Source: Molossus alvarezi (taxonomy: Eukaryota > Chordata > Mammalia > Chiroptera > Molossidae). Taken from it: a stretch of DNA of 64,000 nucleotides. A program made the translations under genes and the position numbers. The notes beneath the pieces were generated by a model. The model was not told where the DNA came from, did no database searches, and saw nothing but the letters and a program-made list of their open reading frames with translations. Shown one piece after another: positions 50,671 to 60,033 of the stretch (the stretch's first letter is position 1; each line of letters starts with the position of its first letter). The stretch is taken from contig JBAWUJ010000071.1 in assembly GCA_037176705.1 (NCBI GenBank), positions 310,001-374,000 of the forward strand. The letters run 5' to 3'.

Positions 50671-51148
50671 AGTAGTTTTCTCTATGGAATATAAGCTACC
50701 TCCTTTAATGGAACACTAAGTAGTTTCTTCCATATAACACTAGCTAGTTCCATCCATGGACCAATACATCCTTCAATGGAACACTAGCTAGTTTCTTCCA
50801 TGGATCACTAGGTAGTTTCTTCCATAGAATACTATCTTGTTCCTTCCTGACACACTAACTAGATCCTTCTATGGTACACTAAGTATTTCCTTCCCTGGCA
50901 CACCAGCTAGTTACCTCCATGGAACACTAAGTATTTCCTTCCATTGAAAACTAAGTAGTAACTTCCATTGAACACTAGATAGGTTCTTCCTTGGAACACT
51001 AATTAGTTTTTTCCATGGAACACTAGCTATTTCCTTCCATGGAACACTAAGTAGTTCCATCCTTAGAATAAAGTAGTTCCCGCCATGAAACACTAGCTAG
51101 TTCGTTTCATGGGACAAAATGTAGTTTCTTTCTTTTTTTTTTTTTTTT

Positions 51149-51339
51149 ATTGATTAATTTTTGTTACAAATGATTCTCCTTTTCCCCCCACTGATTCCCC
51201 CCTCCCCCTTCCCTCCCTGCCCCTTCCCCTGATTGTTGTCCATGTCCACTGTTCATGCCTCCATGCATTTAAGTTCTGTTGTTCATCCCTCTCTCAGCTC
51301 CCCACTCCTTAGGGGATTGTCCTCAAACTGTTATGTTCA
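51149..51339 (-). other. L1-A 3' UTR
   Basis: From the ORF2 stop to the A tail. On the element strand it contains a G-rich stretch (reverse complement of CCCCCCACTGATTCCCCCCT) and ends AACAAAAATTAATCAAT before the tail. It is the reference for recognising the same ends in L1-1 (4,976) and L1-B (55,751). Confidence 0.88.
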
Positions 51340-54300
51340 TTATATTCCAGAAATCAGTGAGATCATATGAAATTTGTCTTTCACTGCTTGGCTTGTTTCA
51401 CTTAGGATGATGCTTTCCAGGTCCCTCCATGTAGTCTCAAAGGATAAGAGATCTTTCTTTCTTACCGCTGCGTAGTACTCCATTGTGTATATGTACCACA
51501 GCTTTTTAATCCATTCGTCTACTGATGGGCACTTGGGCTGCTTCCAGATCTTAGCGATTGTAAATAGTGCTGCTACAAAGATGGGGGTACATATATTCTT
51601 TCTGATTGGTGTTTCAGGCTTCTTAGGGTATATTCCTAGAAGTGGGATCACTGGGTCAAATGGGAGTTCAATTTTTAATTTTTTGAGGTGACACCATATT
51701 GTTTTCCATAGTGGCTGCACCAGTCTGCATTCCCACCAACAGTGTGCTAGAGTTCCCTTTTCTCCACACCCTCGCCAACACTTGTTGTTTGATGATTTGT
51801 TGATGGCGGCCATTCTGACAGGTGTGAGGTGATACCTCATTGTTGTTTTGATTTGCATCTCTTTGATGATTAGTGATGATGAACATTTCTTCATATGTCT
51901 CTTAGCCATTTGTATGTCCTGTTTGGAGAGGTGTCTATTTAGTTCCTCTGCCCATTTTTTAATTGGATTCTTTGTCTTCCTTTTGTGGAGTTGTATGAGC
52001 TCTCTATATGTATTGGAAATTAACCCCTTATCTGATACATCATTGGCAATGATGTTCTCCCATACAGTGGGTTGGCTTTCCATTTTGATGATTGTATCTT
52101 TTGCTGTGCAGAAGCTTTTTAGTTTGATGTAGTCCCATGTGTTCATTTTCTCCTTTATTTCTGTTGCCTGAGGTGATGTATCAGTGAAAATTCTGCTCCG
52201 TATGATGTCTGAAATTTTGTTGCCTACATTTTCTTCTAGAATTTTTATGGATTCACGGGTCACATTTAAGTCTTTTATCCATTTTGAGTTTATTTTTGTG
52301 TATGGTGTAGGTTGATGGTCTAGTTTCATTTTTTTTGCATGTAGCTGTCCAATTTTCCCAACACCATTTATTAAAGAGTCTGTCTTTACTCCACTGTATG
52401 CTCTTGCCACCTTTGTCAAATATTAATTGAGCATATTACCTTGGGTCCATTTCTGGGTTTTCAGTTCTGTTCCACTGGTCTATATGCCTGTTCTTGTGCC
52501 AGTACCAGGCTGTTTTGGTTACAGTCGCTTTGTAGTATAACCTGATATCTGGTATTGTGATCCCACCTACTTTGTCCTTCTTTTTCAAGATTGCTCTGGG
52601 TATTCGGGGTCTTTTTTGGTTCCATATGAACCTTTGAAGTATTTGCTCTAGTTTTATGAAATATGTCGTTGGTATTTTGATGGGGATTGCATTGAATCTA
52701 TAGATTGCTTTGGGTAGTATGGACATTTTAATGATGTTAATTCTTCCAATCCATGAACATGGTATGAGCTTCCACTTTTTTATATCTTCCTCTATTTGTT
52801 ATTTCAATGACCTGTAGTTTTCTGCGAATAGGTCCTTTATTTCTTTGTTATGTTTATTCCTAGGTGTCTTAATTTTTTGCCGCAATGTTAAATGGGATTG
52901 TTTGATTAGTTTCTCTTTCTGTGAGTTCATCATTGGTGTACAAGAATGCCGTCGATTTCTTGACGTTAATTTTGTATCCTGCTACTTTGCCAAATTCATT
53001 TATTAACTCTAGTAGATTTTTATGGAGTTAGGGTTTTCTATGTATAATATCATGTCATCTGCAAATAATGATAGTTTCACTTCCTCCTTTCCAATTTGGA
53101 TCCCTTTTATTTTTTTCTTCATGTCTGATTGCTGTGGCTAAGACTTCCAGTACAATGTTAAATAAGAGTGGTGAAAGTGGACATCCCTGTCTTGTTCCTG
53201 TTCTTAATGGAAATGTTTTTAGTTTCTGTCCATTGAGTATGATGTTGGCTGTAGGTCTTTCATATATGGCTTTTATTATGTCGAGATATGATCCCTCTAT
53301 TCTTACATTGCTGAGCGTTTTTATCAGAAATTGATGCTGGATTTGGTCGAATGCTTTTTCAGCATCTATTCATATGATCATGTGGTTTTTATTCTTCATT
53401 TTGTTTATGTGGTGTATCACGTTTATTGATTTGCGAATATTGTACCAGCCTTGCATCCCTGGAATGAATCCCACTTGGTCATGGTGAATAATTTTTTGAT
53501 GTTTTTCTGCATCCGATTTGATAATATTTTGTTCAGGATTTTGACATCTATGTTCATCAGGGATATTGGCCTGTAGTTTTCTATCTCTGTAGTGTCTTTT
53601 TCTGGTTTTGGAAAAAGAATTATGCTGGCTTTGTAGAATGAGGTTGGAAGTCTTCCTTCTTCTTGAATTTTTTGAAAGAGTTTGAGGAGAATGGGTGTTA
53701 GTGCTTTTTTGATTTTCTGTAAAACTCCCCCGTGAAACCATTTGGGTCTGAGCTTTTGTTTGCTGGGAGAGTCTTGATTACCTCTTCAATTTCCTTAGTT
53801 GTTATTGGTCTGTTCAAGTTTTCTATCTCTTCCGGGAATAGTTTTGAGAGACTGTGTGTTTCTAGAAATTTGTCCAATTCACTTAGATTGTCGAATTTGT
53901 TGCCATATAGTTGTTCATAGTAGTTGATAATGATCTTTTGTATTTCCGTGGTGTTGGTTGTTACTTCTCCTCTTTCATTTCTGATTTTGTGTACTTGGGT
54001 ACTCTCTCTTTGTTTCTTGGTGAGTCTAGCTAAGGGTCCATCAATCTTGTTTATCCTTTCGAAAAACCAGCTCTTTGTTTCATTGATCCTTTGAATTGTT
54101 TTTTTGGTCTCTATGTCATTTATTTCTGCTCTGATCTTTACTATTTCCTTCCTTCTACTTGCTCTGGGGTTTTCTTTATGTTTGCTTTCTAATTCTTTAA
54201 GTTGTGAGGTTAGACAGTCAATTAGAAATTTTTCTTGTTTTTTGAGGTAGGCCTGTAGTGCTATGAACTTCCCTCTCAGAACTGCTTTTGCTGCATCCCA

Positions 54301-55158
54301 TAGATTTTGTGTTGTTGTGTTCCCATTTTCATTGGTTTTCAGGAAGTTTTTGATTTCTTCCTTGATCTTCTCGGTGACCCATTCATTGTTTAATAACATG
54401 CTATTTAGCCTCCATGTGTTGAAATGTCTTTGCATGTTCTTGTTGCAATTTATATCTAGTTTCATGCCATTGTGATCTGAGAAGATGCTTGATATGATTT
54501 CAATCTTCTTGAAGTTGTAAAGGTTTGGTTTGTGTCCTATCATGTGGTCTATCTTTGAGAATGTCCCATGTGCACTTAAGAAGAACGTGTATTCTTTAGT
54601 TTTGGGGTGTAATTCTCTGTAGATATCTATTAAATCCATTTGGTCTAGTGCTTCATTTAGAGTCTCTGTTTCCTTGCTAGTTTTTTGCCTAGAGGATCTG
54701 TCAAGTGTTGTCAATGGGGTGTTGAAGTCCCCTGCTATGATTGTATTGTTGTCGATTTCTCCTTGGAAGTCCTCCAGAAGATTTTAAATATATTTTGGTG
54801 CTCCTATATTGGGTGCATATATGTTTATCAAGGTTATATCTTCCTGTTGGATAGATCCTTTCAATATTATATAGTGGCCTTCTTTTTCTCTAGTTATGGT
54901 ATTCATTTTGAAATCTATTTTATCAGATATAAGAATTGCTACCCCAGCTTTTTTCTGCTTTCCATTTGCTTGGAAAATTTGTTTTCATCCCTTCACTTTC
55001 AACCTATGTGAGTCTTTTGTTGAGAGGTGGGTCTCTTTTAAACAACATATAGATGAGTCATGCTTTCTTATCCAATCAGTTACTCTGTGTCTTTTTATGG
55101 GAGCATTCAATCCATTTACGTTTAAGGTGATTATTGATATGTTCTTATTTATTGCCAT
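51340..55158 (-). pseudogene. L1-A ORF2 pseudogene (endonuclease-reverse transcriptase)
   Basis: ORF2p of about 1,270 codons, broken into pieces. ATG is at 55,158 (MAINKNISIITLNVNGL, the start of the AP-type endonuclease), open to 54,985. A stop TAA at 54,784-54,786 (codon 125) matches one in L1-1. The piece 53,698-54,714 has endonuclease SDHNGMKL and the linker to [15 protein letters not shown]. Shorter pieces cover the [22 protein letters not shown], and the FADD box encoded near 53,050-53,070 with both aspartates present. 52,436-52,726 and 51,340-52,419 carry the thumb and C-terminal domains, including the Cys-rich motif C-x3-C-x7-H-x4-C ([18 protein letters not shown]). It ends [20 protein letters not shown] and a stop. 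All domains are represented, but no continuous frame is. Confidence 0.93.
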
Positions 55159-55203
55159 TTTTGTTTTGTGTGGTTCTATTTTTCTTCCCATTTCTCCTGG
55201 TAA

Positions 55204-55748
55204 TTACAGCAGTTTTTTTTAACGTTTCTTGCAGTGCTGGTTTGGTGCTTATGTATTCCCTTATCCTTTTTTTGTCTGGGAAGCTCTTTATTTGATCTTC
55301 TATTTTGAATGATAGCCTTGCAGGGTAGAGTAGTCTTGGATTCTGATTCTTGTTTTTCATGACTTTGATTACTTCATGCCAATCTCTTCTGGCCTGTAGT
55401 GTTTCTTGTGAGAAGTCAGCTGAGAGCCTTATGGGGTTCACTTTGTAGGTAACCTGTTGCTTATCTTTTGCTTCTTTTAGGATTCTCTCTTTGTCTTTAA
55501 TTTGTGGCATTTTAATTACTATGTGTCTTAGTGTGGGCCTGTTTGGGTTCTTCTTACTTGGGACTCACTGTGCTTCTTGAACTTGAATGCCTCTCCCTTC
55601 AGCAAATTAGGGAAGTTTTCTGTCACTATTTTTTGAATATATTCTCTATCCCTTGCTCATTTTCTTCTTCTTCGGGGACACCGATGATGCGAATATTATT
55701 ACGTTTTCAGTTGTCTCACTGTTCTCTTAAGCTGTCTTCCTGTTTTTT
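55204..55748 (-). pseudogene. L1-A ORF1 pseudogene, C-terminal part
   Basis: Second half of ORF1p, continuing from 60,018-60,358 across the nested L1-B. The RRM and C-terminal domains are readable (NPIRLSADFSQETLQARRDW, ARLSFKIEDQIKSFPDKKR, STKPALQETLK). An extra A in the run before the normal stop shifts the frame, so translation would miss the TAA at 55,204-55,206 and run on over the ORF2 start. The region nearest 55,748 encodes the end of the coiled coil and breaks off in the target-site duplication. Confidence 0.88.
55733..55748. repeat. Target-site duplication of L1-B, left copy
   Basis: TGTCTTCCTGTTTTTT directly abuts the T-rich (A-tail) end of L1-B. The same 16 bp recur at 60,018-60,033, followed there by AATAG. 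The joined site reads TTTTTT/AA on the nicked strand, the L1 endonuclease preference. Confidence 0.93.
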
Positions 55749-55750
55749 TT

Positions 55751-55982
55751 ATTGATTAATTTTTGTTACAGATGATTCTCCTTTTTTCCCCCACTGATTC
55801 TTCCCTCCCACTCCCCTCCTGCCTCTTCCCCAGATTGTTGTCCATGCCCACTGTTCATGCATACAGGCGTATAAGTTTTGTGGTTCATCCCTCCCCCACC
55901 TCCCCACTCCTTAGGGGAATGTGAGTCTGTACCCTGCTTCGGTGTCTCTGGGACTACCCCATTCCTCAAACTGTTATGTTCA
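55751..55982 (-). other. L1-B 3' UTR
   Basis: Matches the L1-A 3' UTR, including the G-rich stretch and the terminal AACAAAAATTAATCAAT on the element strand. It is about 40 bp longer: on the plus strand it has an extra segment around 55,925-55,965 (GTACCCTGCTTCGGTGTCTC), which L1-A lacks. Confidence 0.85.
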
Positions 55983-58283
55983 TTATGTTCCACAAATCAG
56001 TGAGATCATATGAAATTAGTCTTTCTCTGTTTGGCTTGTTTCACTTAGGATGATACTTTCCAGGTCCCTCCATGTAGTCTCAAAGGATAAGAGATCTTTC
56101 TTTCTTACCGCTGCGTAGTACTCCATTGTGTCTATGTACCACAGCTTTTTCATCCATTCGTCTACTGATGGGCACTTGGGCTGTTTCCAGATCTTAGTGA
56201 TTGTAATAGTGCTGCTACAAAGATGGGGTACATATATTCTTTTTTATTGGTGTTTTATGCTTCTTAAGGTATATTCCTAGAAGTGGGATCACTGGGTCAA
56301 ATGGGAGTTCAATTTTTAATTTTTTGAGGTGACACCATATTGTTTTCCATAGTGGCTGCACCAGTCTGCATTCCCACCAGCAGTGTATTAGAGTCCCCTT
56401 TTCTCCACAGCCTCTCCAACACTTTTTGTTTGATGATTTGTTCATGGCGGCCATTCTGACAGGTGTGAGGTAATACCTCATTGTTGTTTTGATTTGCATC
56501 TCTCTGATGATTAGTGATGATGAGCATTTGTTCATATGTCTCTTAGCCATTTGTATGTCCTGTTTGGAGAGGTGTCTATTTAGTTCCTCTGCCCATTTTT
56601 TAATTGGATTCTTTGTCTTCCTTTTGTGGAGTTGTATGAGCACTCTATATGTATTGGAAATTAACCCCTTATCTGATATATCATTGGCAATTATGCTCTC
56701 CCATACAGTGGTTAGCCTTTCCGTTTTGATGATTGTATCTTTCGCTGTGCAGAAGATTTTGAGTTTGATGTAGTCCCATGTGTTTATTTTCCCCTTTGTT
56801 TCTATTGCCTTAGGTGATGTGTCAGTAAAAATTCTGCTGCGTGTGATGTCTGAGATTTTGTTGCCCACATTCTCCTCTAGGATTTTTATGGATTCATGAG
56901 TTACATTTAATTCTTTTATCCATTTTGAGTTTATTTTGGTGTTGGGTGTAAATTGATGGTCTAGTTTCATTTTTCGGGAAGTAGCTGTCCAATTTTCCCA
57001 GCACCATTTATTAAAGAGGCTGTCCTTACTCCACTGTATGCTCTTGCCACCTTTGTCAACTATTAATTGAGCAAATTTCCTTGGGTCCATTTCTGGGTTC
57101 TCTATTCTGTTCCACTGGTCTATATACCTGTTCTTGTGCCAGTACCCGGCTGTTTTGATTATGGTGGCTTTGTAGTATAACCTGAAATCTGGTATTGTGA
57201 TCCCTCCAACTTTGTTCTTCCTTTTCAAGATTGCTGTGGCTATTCGAGGCCTTTTATGGTCCCATATGAACTTTTGAAGTAATTGTTCTAATTCTGTGAA
57301 GTATGCCGTTGGTATATTGATGGGGATTGCGTTGAATTTGTAGATTGCTTTGGGTAATATGGACATTTTAATGATATTAATTCTCCCAATCCATGGACAG
57401 GGTATGTGCTTCCACTGTTTTATATCTTCCTCTATTTCTTTTTTCAAAGACCTGAAGTTTTCTGCGAATAGGTCCTTTATTTCTTTGGTTAAGTTTATTC
57501 CTAGGTATCTTAATTTTTTTGCCGCAATAGTAAATGGGATTGTTTGCTTAGTTTCCTTTTCTGTGAGTTCATCATTGGTGTATAAGAATGCCATTGATTT
57601 CTTGACGTTAATTTTGTATCCTGCTACTTTTCCAAATTCATTTATTAAGTCTAGTAAGCTTTTGGTGGAGTCTTTGGGGTTTTCTATGTACAGTATCATG
57701 TCATCTGCAAATAATGACAATTTCACTTCCTCCTTTCCAATTTGGATCCCTTTTATTTTTTCTTCCTGTCTGATTGCTGTGGCTAAGACTTCCAGTACTA
57801 TGTTAAATAGGAGTGGCGAAAGTGGGCATCCTTGCCTTGTTCCTGTTCTTAAGGGAAATGCTTTTAGTTTTTGCCCATTGAGTATGATGTTGGCTGTAGG
57901 TCTTTCATATATGGCTTTTATTATGTCTAGATATGATCCCTCTATTCCCACACTGCTGAGCGTTTTTATCAGAAATGGATGCTGGATTTTGTCAAAGGCT
58001 TTTCAGCATCTATTGATATTATCATATGGTTTTTATTCTTCATTTTATTTATGTGGTGTATCACATTTATGGATTTGTGAATATTGTACCAGCCTTGCAT
58101 CCCTGGGATGAACCCCACTTGGTCATGTTGGATAATTTTTCTGGTGTATTGCTGGATTCGATTTGCTAGCATTTTGTTCAGGATTTTGGCATCTATATTC
58201 ATCAGGGATATTGGCCTGTAGTTTTCTTTCTTTGTTGGTCTTTTTCTGGTTTTGGAATTCGAATTATGCTGGCTTCATAAGCT
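55983..58283 (-). pseudogene. L1-B ORF2 pseudogene (reverse transcriptase and C-terminal domains)
   Basis: Lacks the endonuclease because of the internal deletion. From the junction it reads [14 protein letters not shown], then a frameshift. 57,969-58,202 covers [20 protein letters not shown] and [19 protein letters not shown]; a one-base loss in an A run near 58,000 shifts the frame within AEKAFDK. The main open frame, 56,215-57,951 (578 codons), includes [14 protein letters not shown], the catalytic FADD at residues 81-84, the thumb, and the Cys-rich motif [18 protein letters not shown]. One-base losses near 56,205-56,235 break the last part before the stop at 55,983. With no endonuclease it could not have inserted itself, so either the deletion followed insertion or the element was mobilised in trans. 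Confidence 0.92.
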
Positions 58284-58666
58284 TCTCTTAAGCTCTCTTC
58301 CTGTTTTTTAATCGTTTTTTTCTTTTGGTTTTCTGATTGGTTGATTTCTTTTAGCCTGTCTTCTAATTCACTGATCCAGTCCTCAGCTTCCCCTACTCTG
58401 CTTTTTAGACTTTCCAGTGTGTTTTTCATTTCTGATATGTCATTGTTCATTTCTTCCTTTTGGTTTTTCATTTCCAGCTGGTTTATTTTCAACATTTCTA
58501 TGTCTGTACTCATGTTGCTCATGTCCTTACACATGCTGTTGAGCTTCTGTAACATCATGGCTCTAAATTCTAGTTCTGTTAACTTGCTTAACTGCACCTC
58601 ATCTATTTCATCTTCTCTGGAGGTCTCTTGATCTTTCATTTGGCTTTTGTTTCTGTTTCTCACCAT
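58202..58666 (-). pseudogene. L1-B ORF1/ORF2 deletion fusion
   Basis: ORF1 starts at ATG 58,666 (MVRNRNKSQMKDQETSREDE) and continues through the coiled coil (SDISEMKNT-like heptads, VGEAEDWISELEDRLKEINQ, KKQEESLRE). After SLRE it passes in frame into the ORF2 reverse transcriptase at [15 protein letters not shown], then shifts frame and ends [10 protein letters not shown] and a stop. The RRM and C-terminal RNA-binding domain of ORF1p and the ORF2 endonuclease are absent. The frame is also open upstream of the ATG to 58,789, but the ATG matches other L1 copies and is the likely start. The junction near 58,283 has a 2-4 bp filler that repeats nearby GCTTA. Confidence 0.88.
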
Positions 58667-59775
58667 TTTGGTTATCACAGTGGGCTTTGGGTCTGCCAAG
58701 TTTTCCCAGTGGGTGTTGGTGTTCTGCTGTTTGTGGCTCCCTCTCCTGGGTTTGGATGCACCAGGGAGGACCCACTTTAATCCCGCCAAGTCCCCTGTTC
58801 TCCGGGAGTCTGTGTGGCTCCAGCCGAGAGCTTAGCAGGCTACATCGTTCCCAGGGCCCATGCAGGTTGGCAAGGGAGGCGTTGGGAGTAATTTCCCACT
58901 GAGTTCCCTGGTGCGCCGAGTCCCCTGGTGCCCGCGAGTCTGTGGGCCTCAGCCGAGAATTTTGCAGGCTGCAGAGTTCCCAGAGCCCATGCAAGGTGGC
59001 AAGGGAGGCGGTAGGATTGTCTTCAGGCCGAGTTCCCTGGCCTCTCCGAGTCCCCTGTTCTTTGGGAGACTGTGTGGCTCCAGCTGAGAGCTTAGCAGGC
59101 TACAGAGTTCCCAGCGCCAATGCAGGGTCTCAAGGGAGAGGGTAGGATTAACTTCCCGCTGAGTTCCCTGGTCCCGCTGAGTTCCCTGGGGCCCTCGAGT
59201 CTGTGCGCCTCCAGTGGAAAGTTTAGCCAGCTACAGAGTTCCCAGGGCCCATGTAGGGTGGCAAGGGAGATGGTAGGATTAACTTCCCGCCGAGTTCCCT
59301 GGTACTGCCAAGTTCCCTTGGGCCCTAGAGTCTGTGTGGCTCCATCAAAGAGTTTAGCCGGCTAAAGCGTTTCCAGGGCCCGTGCAGGGTGGCAAGGGAG
59401 ACGGTAGAATTAACTTCCCGCCCAGTTCCCTGGTCTCACCGAGTTCCCTGTGGCCCGCGATTCTGTGTGGCTCCATCAAAGAGTTTAGCTGGCTAAAGCA
59501 TTTCCAGGGCCCGTGCTGGGTGGCAAGGGAGATGGTAGGATTAACTTCCCTCCGAGTTCCCTGGCCCCTGCCCAGGCCGCTGCGGACCCTGGGCTCTTGG
59601 TCCCTTCTCCCGTCCTCGCAAGCCTACCAGGATTGAGTGGGTGTTTCTGGTTAAGTGGTTCTCCAAGATGTCTTTTGGTTGCCCTTTCCTGACGGTTTGC
59701 CTTTATTTTCGTTGTAAATCCAGTTTGGTGTTAGGAGACGGTCTGTGTCGCTCCATTCACTTTGATGCCATTTTC
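58667..59775 (-). promoter_or_regulatory. L1-B 5' UTR with tandem monomers
   Basis: GC-rich, CpG-containing leader. About six diverged monomers are marked by GAGTCTGTGTGGCTCCA or variants at 58,806, 58,936, 59,066, 59,197, 59,338 and 59,459, so spacing is 121-141 bp. Each also carries a CAGAGTTCCCAGGGCCCATG block. Beyond the monomers, 59,640-59,775 is non-repeated and ends at TTTTAGAAAATGGCATC on the element strand, which looks like the true 5' end. Tandem promoter monomers are known in mouse L1, where copy number sets promoter strength; a similar role here is inference. Confidence 0.82.
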
Positions 59776-60017
59776 TAAAATACTTAAGTAAGAGTCAGCC
59801 TACAGTGGTAAATAATAATTCCATCTGCAACTCTTTTCTACTTCTTAAAAGTTTTTTTCCCTTTACTTTTTATTATTGCAATAGCCAGGTCCTCCAGCAC
59901 AATCTGGGGACTACAGCAGAGGGAGGGCAGACTGGGCTGGAACTCTGTGGAAACACCCAGGTTTTAGAAGGCACTCAGAGTTTTTCCTGAGTTGTGGCTA
60001 CAAAGGACAATGGCCAG
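59776..60017 (+). other. Inverted 5' UTR-like piece at the 5' end of L1-B
   Basis: 59,914-60,016 aligns at roughly 75-80% with L1-1 5' UTR 1,409-1,511 in plus orientation, opposite to the rest of L1-B. Shared landmarks are GCAGAGGGA, GGCAGACTGG, CTGGAACT, GGTTTT and CAGAG. The first part (59,776-59,913) is A/T-rich and I cannot place it. It lies inside the target-site duplications, so it arrived with L1-B. Confidence 0.75.
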
Positions 60018-60033
60018 TGTCTTCCTGTTTTTT
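60018..60033. repeat. Target-site duplication of L1-B, right copy
   Basis: TGTCTTCCTGTTTTTT, identical to 55,733-55,748 and followed by AATAG, the uninterrupted L1-A ORF1 sequence (AAAAAACAGGAAGACA on the element strand; compare L1-1 near 2,282-2,297). Confidence 0.93.

Larger units (their letters stand above)
16769..51124 (+). repeat. 24-bp satellite, forward block 3 (main array)
   Basis: About 34.4 kb of uninterrupted forward satellite, roughly 1,430 monomers, with no interspersed element inside. Palindromes TTCCATGGAA and CTAGCTAG (or CTAAGTAG) recur throughout. The consensus has no CpG. Patches of higher-order structure are listed separately (19,500-20,730, 21,540-22,000, 22,964-28,300, 31,940-32,470, 37,520-39,115, 40,670-43,900, 47,650-48,080, 49,553-50,670). 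The longest open frame, 29,275-29,934 (219 codons), is a pure octapeptide repeat. I saw no gene, RNA gene or promoter. It ends at the poly-T of L1-A. Confidence 0.95.
55749..60017 (-). mobile_element. L1-B: LINE-1 nested in L1-A, with internal deletion
   Basis: Minus-strand LINE-1 inserted into the ORF1 of L1-A; target-site duplications at 55,733-55,748 and 60,018-60,033. On the element strand the order is: an inverted 5' UTR-like piece (59,776-60,017), a 5' UTR with about six ~130-bp monomers, the first half of ORF1 fused to the ORF2 reverse transcriptase, the rest of ORF2, the 3' UTR, and a very short A tail (only T2 beyond the duplicated T run). The endonuclease and the second half of ORF1 are missing, about 2.09 kb judged against L1-1. 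It is younger than L1-A by nesting and has a longer open ORF2 frame (578 codons). Confidence 0.94.

Noticed and set aside
5076..51124. CRISPR-like regular repeat
   Set aside because: Units are contiguous with no unique spacers, the monomer is degenerate, and the sequence is mammalian.
51848..52132. Plus-strand open frames across the L1-A/L1-B region, such as 51,848-52,132, 57,350-58,111 and 58,341-58,631
   Set aside because: They are antisense shadows of L1 ORF2 and ORF1; the minus-strand frames carry all recognised domains.
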